Shown: positions 35,872 through 44,631 of the stretch, in pieces
Layout: each line of letters begins with the position of its first letter
Numbering within the stretch: the first letter of the stretch is position 1
NCBI GenBank assembly: GCA_012513605.1
Contig: JAAZBV010000156.1
Span: 1 to 64,000, forward strand
DNA from: Desulfatiglans sp.
GTDB taxonomy: Bacteria; Desulfobacterota; DSM-4660; Desulfatiglandales; HGW-15
Direction of reading: 5' to 3'
DNA length: 64,000 bases
Notes under the pieces: generated by a model
What the model was told of the DNA's origin: nothing
The model's input: the letters and a program-made list of their open reading frames with translations, nothing else
Databases searched by the model: none
Program-made: the position numbers and the translations under genes

Positions 35872-36388
35872 TTTTATATAGTTGTTAAATAATATTTCAC
35901 TTAATAAACATATTGTTTGTTAGGATAATGAATTATGGATATACAGTTGTTAATACCTTATATCATTCGAACCATCTAATTAAAATGAAAGAATTGAATA
36001 GAAATGACGAACAAATTATGAGTTTTATAAATTCAAACTGATCTAGTGCCCTGAACACAAAGGATTAAGAAAATGTGGAAGACAATGAGTAAATCAAAAT
36101 TATGATTATAGAATAGAATATCATTTCACAAGAGATATGCTTGATAGTATTATTTTATATTTACTTAAAGGGCACTGTAATTTATTTGGAAACAAATATT
36201 TTTGCCTATGAATATCAGTTTTAAAAACAGGAATTCGAGAAATTTATTTTTATGAATAAATCAGTAACCAGTTTTTAGCATAAATTAGGTGGCTACACGG
36301 TTGCGTATAATTAGCTGCAAGATATGATGCGCTGTATTCTTTAAAACGAAGTTTCTCAGTAATATTTAATGGAGGTGTTATTGTAGGA
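35872..36388. other. AT-rich spacer between Rhs tail and possible immunity gene
   Basis: About 517 bases of very AT-rich DNA. One small frame, at 35928-36041, is listed apart. Otherwise there is no open frame with a ribosome binding site. Immunity genes usually follow the toxin at once, so this gap may hold the decayed remains of the original one. Confidence 0.5.
35928..36041 (+). CDS. Small ORF directly after the Rhs toxin tail
   Basis: A 37-residue frame beginning MNYGYTVVNTLYHSN, with a weak AGGATA site before the ATG. It may be the start of a decayed immunity gene, judging only by position. I do not recognise it. Confidence 0.25.
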   Translation: MNYGYTVVNTLYHSNHLIKMKELNRNDEQIMSFINSN

Positions 36389-36841
36389 ATGGAAGATATC
36401 CAATTTTATTATATCTGTAAAATTGAAAGTAATTTAGCAGAAATCATTCGTGGTTGGGTAGCAGAACAAGTAAAACAACATCAACCACGTTTATGTTGTG
36501 AAATAGATAGTATATCTTTGGAGAGGTCAGTTGAATTAATTAAAGATATTTATACTAAGGAACAAGACCAATATTATTTTATTTTATCTGATGAAGGTGG
36601 AAAAAGTTCTGTTTATATTCTTCATATAAAAGGGTTATTTCATTTTGCTAAAAAGATGTTTATAAAAGAAGTTACATTCAGTGTAGTAAATCCTTCTGGT
36701 TTTGGAGGATGCACATTTGATTTAACTTGTACGGATGATGGAAGGTATGAGTTTTTTGCTGCAGCGTGGAAAGACCAAGAAAAATTAATAGAAAATATTA
36801 GCGTTATTGAGAAGAAAACTAAAATTTTCAGAGGTAATTAA
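36389..36841 (+). CDS. Unknown protein, possible Rhs immunity protein
   Basis: A 150-aa soluble acidic protein with no recognised domain. It is rich in aromatic residues and in alternating hydrophobic patterns (SSVYILHIKGLFHFAKKMF, VTFSVVNPSGFGG), suggesting an alpha/beta fold. The codon use is markedly AT-rich compared with housekeeping genes in the window, a sign of recent transfer together with the Rhs tail. GGAGG lies 13 bases upstream, a rather long gap. The position, one spacer after a toxin tail, is the reason for suggesting an immunity role. Its stop overlaps a possible start of the next gene (TAATG). Confidence 0.5.
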   Translation: MEDIQFYYICKIESNLAEIIRGWVAEQVKQHQPRLCCEIDSISLERSVELIKDIYTKEQDQYYFILSDEGGKSSVYILHIKGLFHFAKKMFIKEVTFSVVNPSGFGGCTFDLTCTDDGRYEFFAAAWKDQEKLIENISVIEKKTKIFRGN

Positions 36842-36873
36842 TGTTAATCATTAATAAAAAGAGGGAACAGATT

Positions 36874-37575
36874 ATGCCAGCAATTAGAAAAGATAAATTG
36901 ATAGCGATTTTTTGTATTTTAGTGTTTGGATTCACCGGGGTTGCAATGGCCCAGGAAAAAATAACAGATGCATCATTAACCGGCCTCATTTCGGAAGGAA
37001 AGGCATATCTTGAGAAAGGAGACCTTTCAAATGCTGGTAAAAAAATACAGGAGGTCTATGAAAATGCCATAAAAGTAAAAAGCAGCTTAAACACTGCTGT
37101 ATCTAAAGATCTGTCTGACGCCCTTTTTAAAGTGGGTGATGCAGTGTTACAAAAAGAGGGATCAGGCAAAGTTAAAGGCTGGGCTGATAAATCCATTGAG
37201 ATTAACAACCGGAATGATGATTCTTACCTGCTGCTTGCTCGGGTATATTACGATGGAAAGGATTATGCAAAGACAATTAATGCTGTAAATACAGCAAACA
37301 ATATTAAGAAGAGGGCCAATAATTACCTGTTACTGGCATTTACACGTCTCAAGGAAAAATCGTACCAGAAGGCTATTAACGATTGCAGTGCAGGACTTAA
37401 AAATAACCCCACTGCCAAAGAAGCATCTGCCTTATTAAACATGAGGGGCTTTATATATAATGTAACCGGAGACAAGGAAAAGGCAAAAAAAGATTATCTT
37501 GATGCATATAACATAGACCCTGAGAATAAAGCAGCAAAAAATAATTATGATAATTTAAAGAAACTGGAATCATGA
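36874..37575 (+). CDS. Exported tetratricopeptide-repeat protein
   Basis: A 233-aa protein with a signal peptide (about 1-28, ending VAMAQ) and then three to five TPR-like helix pairs, clearest at the C-terminus (AYNIDPENKAAKNNYDNLKK). It is likely periplasmic and a binding or scaffold protein. The start is ATG 36874, where AGAGGGAA lies just upstream and the signal sequence begins properly; an in-frame ATG at 36841 overlaps the stop of the preceding gene and would add 11 residues. The base composition is closer to the chromosomal average than that of its upstream neighbour. The partner is unknown. Confidence 0.75.
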   Translation: MPAIRKDKLIAIFCILVFGFTGVAMAQEKITDASLTGLISEGKAYLEKGDLSNAGKKIQEVYENAIKVKSSLNTAVSKDLSDALFKVGDAVLQKEGSGKVKGWADKSIEINNRNDDSYLLLARVYYDGKDYAKTINAVNTANNIKKRANNYLLLAFTRLKEKSYQKAINDCSAGLKNNPTAKEASALLNMRGFIYNVTGDKEKAKKDYLDAYNIDPENKAAKNNYDNLKKLES

Positions 37576-38065
37576 CAGGGGCTTCTCCCGACAGTTACAT
37601 ATGCCTATGATAATGCCATAATGTTTAAAAGTGGGCAGTATGTAAAAGGTGTCTGCCGATGACTCTTGGTAAATTTACATATAAGAAGTGGTGTGTCACC
37701 CTACACAGTTGACAGAAATGACTTCTGTTAAGCAGTAATATAAAGGCAGTTGAAGATTAATAACTTTGACTGCCTTGAATTTTTTATGCGTGGTTGAGGG
37801 AAAATCAGACATCAAAATATTAACAGTAACTATCCTTCTTTTGAAATAAGATGCGGAGCGTCAAAGCAAAATGTTTCCAAGGTGACCATGGGAACAAGAC
37901 TAACATACCCCCTCCATAATCCTTCCCACCTGGGGAGGAAAAAAGAAAAATTAAAGAGAGATCGGGAAAAAATTCCGCCCCTAGAAAAATAACTGGATTC
38001 CAGTCTGGATGTGAATGACGTGGTGTGTATGGATTTCCTATGCCTTTTATTTGATGTCCTTGGGT
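37576..38065. other. Gene-poor stretch with repeat debris
   Basis: About 490 bases without a supported gene. A short frame at about 37583-37660 reads LLPTVTYAYDNAIMFKSG, faintly like a YD repeat. The decayed GTCATTCC repeat is at 37990-38022. A poly-purine block lies near 37930-37980. Confidence 0.45.
37990..38022. repeat. Decayed GTCATTCC-type repeat, reverse orientation
   Basis: CTGGATTCCAG...GAATGACGT is the reverse complement of the outer parts of the unit at 31701. The central hairpin is degraded. Confidence 0.5.
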
Positions 38066-38380
38066 TTAAAGGAAATTAGCAGTGCTTAACATTTTTATCC
38101 AGTCTTCAAAATCAGCCTTCATTTTGACCCAGTCAAATGGCTCAATAATATTTATTTCAGGTTCTGATTCTGCATCCTTGAAATAGGCCAGACTCCTTAT
38201 TACATGCCAGATGTCCCTGTTTTTATATTTTTTTATATAAAGCTTAAGATATGCTTCAAGCGGCTTAAATTTATTTATAAGATAATAGAGATCAACAAAA
38301 TCTTTTCTTGAGCTCCTTGAGCCCCTTGAGGCAATTGCAGAAAGCTTCATACATGCGATATCATCATTCCCGGCAATCAA
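38066..38380 (-). pseudogene. AbiEii/AbiGii-type nucleotidyltransferase toxin, C-terminal remnant
   Basis: A 104-aa frame matching only the C-terminal part of AbiEii-type (DUF1814) proteins: DIACMKLSAIASRGSRSSRKDFVDLYYLI, which in full-length proteins (200-300 aa) comes well after the nucleotidyltransferase core. The core GS...D motif and the N-terminal half are absent, and the region upstream (38381-38500) has no in-frame continuation that looks like the family. No AbiEi antitoxin is adjacent. It is best read as a remnant of a phage-defence or toxin locus. Confidence 0.65.
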
Positions 38381-38460
38381 GAATGGTTTAAGTCATATGA
38401 AAATAATCAATATATATCAAGTTATTCAATATAAAAATTCAAGGAAGGAAGACTATTTCG

Positions 38461-38490
38461 TTGACATAAACCCTGTGTAAAATTTATTCT
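38461..38490 (+). promoter_or_regulatory. Candidate sigma-70 promoter for ispG-rel
   Basis: TTGACA (38461-38466), an 18-bp spacer and TATTCT (38485-38490). The GTG start of ispG follows 30 bases later, giving a short leader. Confidence 0.5.
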
Positions 38491-38519
38491 ATCTCTGTAA
38501 TCTATCTGAGGCATAAACA

Positions 38520-39590
38520 GTGACTGAACAATATACGAAAAGAAGAAAGAGCAGGCAGGTATCATTAAACGGGTTCCCTATTGGCGGTGATGCGCCTGTA
38601 TCGGTTCAATCCATGACAAATACCGATACCAGGGATGTTAGAGCCACCACAAACCAGGTTAATGCATTAAAAAACGCAGGGTGTGAAATAGTCAGGTTAG
38701 CCATACCTGATGATGAGGCAGCCGCAGCATTTGCTGAGATAAAAGCCAGTACCGATATACCTTTGATAGCGGATATACATTTTGACTACCGCCTTGCTAT
38801 TGCCACAATCAAAGGAGGCGCTGACGGCATCAGGATCAACCCCGGCAACATTGGCGGAAGGGAAAATGTTGAAAGGGTGATCCGTGAGGCGGAAAAGCAT
38901 AATACATGCATAAGGATCGGGGTAAACGCCGGCTCTCTGTCAAAGCACCTCCTTGAAAAATATGGCCACCCCACACCGGAGGCAATGGTTGAGAGCGCGC
39001 TTGAACATATTGCCCTGTTTGAAGAGCTTGATTACCGCAACATAAAGATCTCACTTAAATCTTCAAATGTCCTTCAATGTATCAAGGCATATGAGCTGCT
39101 GGCCGAGAGGACTGATTATCCCTTTCACCTGGGCATTACAGAGGCTGGGAGTCTAATATCCGGCACTGTTAAAAACGCCATTGGCATAGGGGCGCTGTTA
39201 CTAAAAGGTATCGGTGACACAATGAGGGTATCCCTTTCAAGGGACCCTGTAGAAGAGGTTAAGGTTGCATACGAAATATTAAGAGCGCTTGATCTGAGGC
39301 ACAGGGGTATTGAGATCATATCATGCCCCACCTGCGGCAGGTGCGAAATTGATCTTTTCGGGATCGTGGAAAGGGTTGAAAAGGAGCTTAACGATATTGT
39401 AACCCCCTTAAAGGTGGCTATAATGGGTTGTGTGGTAAATGGCCCCGGTGAGGCAAGAGAGGCGGATATAGGTATTGCGGGGGCACGGGGAAAGGGTGTC
39501 CTGTTTAAAAAGGGGGAGGTTGTTGAAAAACTCCCTGAAGATAAACTGGCAGATGTGCTGATCACAGAAGTTAGAAGGCTTATAGACTGA
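38520..39590 (+). CDS. ispG: 4-hydroxy-3-methylbut-2-enyl diphosphate synthase IspG
   Basis: A 356-aa iron-sulfur enzyme of the MEP isoprenoid pathway, converting MEcPP to HMBPP. The N-terminal TIM barrel has VQSMTNTDTRD (near 29-39) and ADIHFDYRLA. The [4Fe-4S] ligands are in SCPTCGRCEIDL (near 262-273) and MGCVVNGPGEA (near 300). It is of the short, two-domain bacterial type. The start is GTG 38520, with a TGAGG site 7 bases before. The rel gene follows after 17 bases and is probably co-transcribed. Confidence 0.96.
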   Translation: MTEQYTKRRKSRQVSLNGFPIGGDAPVSVQSMTNTDTRDVRATTNQVNALKNAGCEIVRLAIPDDEAAAAFAEIKASTDIPLIADIHFDYRLAIATIKGGADGIRINPGNIGGRENVERVIREAEKHNTCIRIGVNAGSLSKHLLEKYGHPTPEAMVESALEHIALFEELDYRNIKISLKSSNVLQCIKAYELLAERTDYPFHLGITEAGSLISGTVKNAIGIGALLLKGIGDTMRVSLSRDPVEEVKVAYEILRALDLRHRGIEIISCPTCGRCEIDLFGIVERVEKELNDIVTPLKVAIMGCVVNGPGEAREADIGIAGARGKGVLFKKGEVVEKLPEDKLADVLITEVRRLID

Positions 39591-39607
39591 TATAGAGATG
39601 CTGACCG

Positions 39608-41749
39608 ATGATACGGCTGAATGATATTACCTCAAGACTCTTAAGTTACAACCCCAAGGCTGATACAAGCCTCATTGAAAAAGCATATGTTTATTCCGCC
39701 AAGGTACATCAGGGGCAGGTAAGGCTCTCCGGTGTGCCATATCTTTCTCACCCCCTTGAGGTGGCATACCTTTTAACCGAGATGAAGATGGATGCCATAA
39801 GCATTGCTGCCGGCCTTCTCCATGACACCATCGAGGATACAGACGCAGAACTTACTGAAATAGAGAGGCTTTTCGGTAAAGAGGCGGCAAATATTGTTGA
39901 CGGTGTAACAAAGATCAGCAAGATCCAGTTCAGCACTACAGAAGAGCGTCAGGCGGAAAATATCAGAAAGATGATCCTTGCCATGACAAGCGATATAAGG
40001 GTCATAATGGTGAAGCTTGCTGACCGCCTTCACAACATGAGGACCCTGGGATTCCATACCCCTGAAAAACAGGTAAGAATAGCACGCGAGACACTGGATA
40101 TATATGCGCCCTTAGCCGGCAGGATGGGTATCTACTGGCTCAAATCAAGCTTTGAAGACCTGTGCCTCTATTACCTCGAACCTGAGATATACAATAAGAT
40201 AAATGCGGGGATTGCTGAAAGACGCGGCGCAAGGGAGAAGTTTATACAGGAGGTTGGCGATCTTATCGGCCAGAAGGTGAGGGAGTATGGAATAGAGGCA
40301 ACGATCAAGGGAAGGCACAAACATTTTTACAGCATCTACCAGAAGATGAAGGATCAGAACCTCACTGTAGACCAGGTATATGATATTGTTGCATTCAGGG
40401 TAATAGTAAACACCCTTAAGGAGTGTTATGAGGTGCTTGGGCTTATCCATTCAGCCTGGAAGCCTATACCTGGGAAATTCAAGGATTATATCTCGCTCCC
40501 AAAGGCAAACATGTACCAGTCCCTTCATACCTCGGTAATCGGCCCCTTTGTTCAGCGCATGGAGGTGCAGATCAGGACATGGGAGATGGACAAGGTGGCA
40601 GAAGAAGGGATTGCCGCCCACTGGAAATATAAAGAGGGTATAAAAATAGGCGAGTCTGACCAGAAGCAGTTTGCATGGCTCAGGCAGCTACTGGAATGGC
40701 AGAAAAACCTCCATGACCCGAAGGAGTTCATGGAGATGGTGCAGATGGACCTCTTCCCTGATGAGGTATATGTATTTACACCCAAGGGGGAGGTAAAGGC
40801 ATTTCCAAAAGGGGCAACCCCGGTTGATTTTGCCTACAGTGTTCATTCTCAGATAGGAGAAAAATGCACAGGGGCAAAGGTTAACGGCAGGGTGGTGCCC
40901 ATTAAATATATCATGAATAACGGTGATATTATTGAGATTATCACCTCCAATAAACAGCATCCAAGAAAGGACTGGCTTGACTTTGTAAAGACAACAAGGG
41001 CCAAATCAAGGATAAGGCAGTATATCAAGGTAGAGGAAAGGGATGAAAGTATATCTATTGGAAAAAATATCCTTGAAAAGAGCCTTGAACAACTGCACAT
41101 CAATACCTCCAATATTGCAAAAAACAAGGACATCCTGGATGTGGCAAAGGAGATGTCCTTTCAGACCCTGGAAGACCTTTTCGCCAATATTGGTTATGGA
41201 AAGATTTCTGCCAGTCAGGTGGTCACCAGACTGAAAGAGAAGCTCGGCATTGAGAAGGAAGTAGATGTCGGGATTGTCCAGAAGGTCGTTTCAAAGATAA
41301 CAAGAAAAAAGAGCAGCAAGGGCATAAGGGTAAAGGGCATTGATGACATGCTTGTGAGGTTCGCCAACTGCTGCAGGCCGCTTCCTGGTGAACGCGTGCT
41401 TGGGTTTATAACGAGGGGCCGCGGGGTTACGATACATAAATACAATTGCAGCCACATACTTGACTCTGATCAGGAAAGGCTGGTCGAGGTGCAGTGGGAC
41501 CCTGCAAAGGATGATGTTTACACGGCCAAGGTAAGGGTAACCTCTGTTGACAGAAAGGGGGTACTTGCTGATGTGAGCGCCATAATATCAAAAAAGGAAG
41601 CCAATATTATCAATGCTGAGATAAAGACTACAATGGATAAAAAGGGTATATCCCATTTTACTGTACAGGTGACAAGCTATAAACAGCTTGAGGAAATAAT
41701 GGGAGCGATTAAAAAGGTAGAAAACGTGTTAATCGTAGAAAGGGTATAA
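39608..41749 (+). CDS. rel: Bifunctional (p)ppGpp synthetase/hydrolase, RelA/SpoT family
   Basis: A 713-aa stringent-response enzyme with all domains in order: the HD hydrolase (SHPLEVA, LLHDTIEDT, KLADRLHNMRTL, about 45-150), the synthetase (AFRVIVN, GKFKDYISLPKANMYQSLHT, EVQIRTWEMD, about 240-350), TGS (VFTPKGEVKAFPKGAT, about 390-450), a helical/zinc-finger linker (FANCCRPLPGERVLGFI) and the C-terminal ACT (from about 635). The hydrolase HD motif is intact, so it should both make and destroy (p)ppGpp. It is the only such enzyme in the window and is placed after ispG. Confidence 0.96.
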   Translation: MIRLNDITSRLLSYNPKADTSLIEKAYVYSAKVHQGQVRLSGVPYLSHPLEVAYLLTEMKMDAISIAAGLLHDTIEDTDAELTEIERLFGKEAANIVDGVTKISKIQFSTTEERQAENIRKMILAMTSDIRVIMVKLADRLHNMRTLGFHTPEKQVRIARETLDIYAPLAGRMGIYWLKSSFEDLCLYYLEPEIYNKINAGIAERRGAREKFIQEVGDLIGQKVREYGIEATIKGRHKHFYSIYQKMKDQNLTVDQVYDIVAFRVIVNTLKECYEVLGLIHSAWKPIPGKFKDYISLPKANMYQSLHTSVIGPFVQRMEVQIRTWEMDKVAEEGIAAHWKYKEGIKIGESDQKQFAWLRQLLEWQKNLHDPKEFMEMVQMDLFPDEVYVFTPKGEVKAFPKGATPVDFAYSVHSQIGEKCTGAKVNGRVVPIKYIMNNGDIIEIITSNKQHPRKDWLDFVKTTRAKSRIRQYIKVEERDESISIGKNILEKSLEQLHINTSNIAKNKDILDVAKEMSFQTLEDLFANIGYGKISASQVVTRLKEKLGIEKEVDVGIVQKVVSKITRKKSSKGIRVKGIDDMLVRFANCCRPLPGERVLGFITRGRGVTIHKYNCSHILDSDQERLVEVQWDPAKDDVYTAKVRVTSVDRKGVLADVSAIISKKEANIINAEIKTTMDKKGISHFTVQVTSYKQLEEIMGAIKKVENVLIVERV

Positions 41750-41830
41750 ATAGTTACCGCTCCCTTTCCCTTTAAGTATATAATGGATCAGACTGTTCAT
41801 TCAAATGACAGCAGAAAAGGAATATGAATG

Positions 41831-42016
41831 CTATTTGGTTATAAGCCCTGTCTTGATGCAGCCGGTGCACACCTTCATCCTTTTTGTCTGACCGTTCTGA
41901 ACGGTTTTTACCCTCTGCAGGTTTGGAAGCCAGAGCTTTTTTGATTTATTATGAGCATGGCTTACCTTATATCCAACCTGCGGCCTTTTTCCGCAAATAT
42001 CGCAAACTCTTGACAT
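41831..42016 (-). CDS. rpmB: 50S ribosomal protein L28
   Basis: A 61-aa protein with the full L28 pattern: [20 protein letters not shown], then LWLPNLQRV and [10 protein letters not shown]. The two CxxC pairs make it the zinc-binding form. AGGAG lies 7 bases before the ATG. It is transcribed alone, against its neighbours, between rel and mpl. Confidence 0.96.
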   Translation of the reverse strand: MSRVCDICGKRPQVGYKVSHAHNKSKKLWLPNLQRVKTVQNGQTKRMKVCTGCIKTGLITK

Positions 42017-42087
42017 TGTATGACTCCTAATATTGAATATGAGCCCGTCAATATAGATTTTAATTTTTAAAAAGGCAATAGAATTTT

Positions 42088-43548
42088 ATGGAACAGATAA
42101 AAAATATATCAGATGCAAAAAGCGGCTTAAAAGCGGCGCTTAACAGGGTCCCTGAAAGGCTTGAGCATATACATCTCATGGGGATCTGCGGAACAGCCAT
42201 GGCCTCATTGGCCGGAATATTCAAGGTAAAAGGGTATCATGTGACCGGATCAGACCAGAATGTGTATCCGCCCATGAGCACCATGCTTATGGATATGGGG
42301 ATAGAGATCAAAAAGGGCTATTCAGGAGAAAATCTATCTCCCCGCCCGGATCTGGTAATAGTCGGAAATGTCATCACAAGAAATAACCCGGAGGCCATGC
42401 GGCTGTCTGAGATGGATGTGAATTATCTCTCATTACCACAGGCGCTCAATGCATTTGCCATTCAGGGCAGAAGGTCGGTGGTAATCGCAGGTACCCACGG
42501 GAAGACCACTACCACTGCACTTGCTGCATGGCTTCTTGAAGAGACAGACATTGAACCGGGGTTTATGGTAGGGGGGATTCTTAAAAATTTTGGCAGCAGT
42601 TTCAGGCTTGGGAGAGGTGATTATTTTGTGGTGGAAGGCGATGAGTATGATACTGCCTTTTTTGATAAGGGGCCTAAATTCCTCCATTATTCACCTCTTA
42701 TAACAATAATTACAAGCATTGAGTTTGATCATGCGGATATATACCGTGACCTTGACCATGTTATCTCAAGTTTCCGCAGGCTTATAGAGATCATTCCTTC
42801 TCATGGTCTCTTAATAGCAAATTTGGATGATCCTATAGTGAATGAGGAGGCAAAAAGGGCAAGGTGCAGGGTCATTACATATGGTTATAATGAGGCAGCC
42901 ATGTTCAGGGCTGTAGATATAAGTGATGAAGAGGATGGGACACATGTGAAGATACTAAAGGATGGGAAGGATTATGTAAACCTGATAAGCCCGCTGTATG
43001 GCAGGCACAATATATCAAATACCCTCTCTGTTATTGCCCTCACCGATCATATCGGGATAAAACCAATAAAACTGCCTGCCGCGATCGCATCTTTCAGTGG
43101 TGTAAAGAGAAGACAGGAGATAAGGGGAGAAAAAAATGGCATACTGGTTCTTGATGATTTTGCACATCACCCCACTGCAGTAGAAAAGACCATAGAGGCT
43201 GTAAAGGAAAAATACATGGGGAGACGCATTATTGCAGTGTTTGAACCCAGATCAAACTCAAGCCGCAGGGGCGTGTTCCAGGAGATGTACAGCAGGGCGT
43301 TTGATAAGGCAGACATGGTATTTATCCCTGAACCACCACTAATGGAAAAGGTGCCTATCGATAACCGGTTTTCTTCACAGGGCCTTGTGGAGGCCATGAA
43401 AAAAAGGGGTATCAATGCCTTTTATGGAGAGAACACAGACAGGCTTATTGAGCTGATTTTATCAAACACCGGTAAGGGGGATGTGATCCTTATCATGTCA
43501 AACGGCGCTTTTGATAATATTCATGATAGGGTGTTGAAAAAAATTTAA
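42088..43548 (+). CDS. mpl: UDP-N-acetylmuramate:L-alanyl-gamma-D-glutamyl-meso-DAP ligase Mpl
   Basis: A 486-aa Mur-ligase family enzyme that recycles murein tripeptide by joining it to UDP-MurNAc. The N-terminal Rossmann part has HIHLMGICGTAMASLAG (near 24-40); the ATP-binding loop is AGTHGKTTTT (near 134-143); the metal/substrate region is VEGDEYDTAFFDKGPKF, specific for Mpl over MurC; then DDFAHHPTAV and EPRSNSSRR in the C-terminal domain. Its length fits Mpl (E. coli 457 aa). It is a single gene, followed by a CACGGAG repeat. Confidence 0.93.
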   Translation: MEQIKNISDAKSGLKAALNRVPERLEHIHLMGICGTAMASLAGIFKVKGYHVTGSDQNVYPPMSTMLMDMGIEIKKGYSGENLSPRPDLVIVGNVITRNNPEAMRLSEMDVNYLSLPQALNAFAIQGRRSVVIAGTHGKTTTTALAAWLLEETDIEPGFMVGGILKNFGSSFRLGRGDYFVVEGDEYDTAFFDKGPKFLHYSPLITIITSIEFDHADIYRDLDHVISSFRRLIEIIPSHGLLIANLDDPIVNEEAKRARCRVITYGYNEAAMFRAVDISDEEDGTHVKILKDGKDYVNLISPLYGRHNISNTLSVIALTDHIGIKPIKLPAAIASFSGVKRRQEIRGEKNGILVLDDFAHHPTAVEKTIEAVKEKYMGRRIIAVFEPRSNSSRRGVFQEMYSRAFDKADMVFIPEPPLMEKVPIDNRFSSQGLVEAMKKRGINAFYGENTDRLIELILSNTGKGDVILIMSNGAFDNIHDRVLKKI

Positions 43549-43583
43549 AAATATTTTAGGTAAATAGGATAACACAATTTTTT

Positions 43584-43641
43584 TACCACGGAGAACACGG
43601 AGAGCACGGAGTGAAAAATTAAAAGTTAAATCTCCGTGGTT
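43584..43641. repeat. Dispersed CACGGAG repeat, copy 3
   Basis: Three tandem near-copies of the 9-mer (ACCACGGAG, AACACGGAG, AGCACGGAG), about 20 spacer bases and the inverted unit CTCCGTGGT. It is the clearest copy and lies between mpl and the ABC operon. Confidence 0.8.
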
Positions 43642-43694
43642 AGCTATAAAGATGTACGTCATATGTCACTGAATTTATGATCAGGGAGAGAACT

Positions 43695-44630
43695 ATGATT
43701 AATGCTGAAGGATTGACAAAGTTCTACGGCACACAGTGTGCTGTGGATAATATCAGCCTCAATATCAGGAGAGGCGAGATCGTTGGCCTTCTTGGGCCAA
43801 ACGGGGCAGGAAAGACAACAACATTGAGGATGCTCACCGGGTTTCTTATGCCATCATCAGGCAGCATCAGGATCAAGGATATTGACATAGATGAAAACCC
43901 TCTGAAGGTCAAAGGCCTTATCGGGTATCTTCCTGAATCCGCCCCCCTGTATAATGAGATGCTTGCCTATGATTATCTCAAATATGTGGCTGAGATCAGG
44001 GGTATTGAAAAGGGGCATATTGAATCCAGATTAAAGTATGTTGCTGACCTGTGCGGTATTAACGAGGCAATGCACAAACCAATAGGCACACTCTCAAAGG
44101 GCTATAAACAGAGGGTGGGGCTCGCCCACGCCATGATAGATGACCCAGAGATACTGATACTTGATGAACCTACATCCGGGCTTGACCCTAACCAGATCGT
44201 TGAAATTAGGGATATCATTAGGGAGATAGGTAAAGAAAAGACAGTAATACTCTCCACCCATATATTAAGCGAGGCAGAGGCTACATGTGACAGGATTATC
44301 ATAATAAACAGGGGCAGGATCGTGGCCGATGAGGGTATTGATACAATTAAGGGCCGCATGGGAAAGGAGTTACTTGTTAACGTATCTCTGAAAAATGCCC
44401 TTTTCGAAGATGTCAGAGAGGTGTTGAGCGCTGTCTCAGGGGTAACCGGGATTACTCAAAACGGGGTTGATCCGGGGATTCTTAAACTGGTCGTTCACTG
44501 CGGCTCTGGAAGGGATCTTCGTGAAGAGATATATAAAGAGATCAAAAAACAGACCTGGATACTTATGGAGTTTTATTATGAGGTCGAGACACTTGAAAAG
44601 GTATTCAGGGATTTAACCAGGGAGAACTGA
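43695..44630 (+). CDS. ABC transporter ATP-binding protein (GldA-like)
   Basis: A 311-aa ABC ATPase: Walker A GPNGAGKTTT (near 39), Q-loop region, signature LSKGYKQRVG (near 136), Walker B ILILDEP and the H-loop STHILSEAE. The C-terminal extension is typical of ABC-2 type exporters. The start is ATG 43695, with GGGAG 8 bases upstream; ATG 43677 has no site. It is the first gene of a four-gene operon with an ABC-2 permease, a GldG-like protein and a DUF4340 protein. The name GldA is by analogy with Bacteroidetes gliding genes; in other phyla this cassette's cargo is unknown. Confidence 0.92.
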   Translation: MINAEGLTKFYGTQCAVDNISLNIRRGEIVGLLGPNGAGKTTTLRMLTGFLMPSSGSIRIKDIDIDENPLKVKGLIGYLPESAPLYNEMLAYDYLKYVAEIRGIEKGHIESRLKYVADLCGINEAMHKPIGTLSKGYKQRVGLAHAMIDDPEILILDEPTSGLDPNQIVEIRDIIREIGKEKTVILSTHILSEAEATCDRIIIINRGRIVADEGIDTIKGRMGKELLVNVSLKNALFEDVREVLSAVSGVTGITQNGVDPGILKLVVHCGSGRDLREEIYKEIKKQTWILMEFYYEVETLEKVFRDLTREN

Positions 44631-44631
44631 T

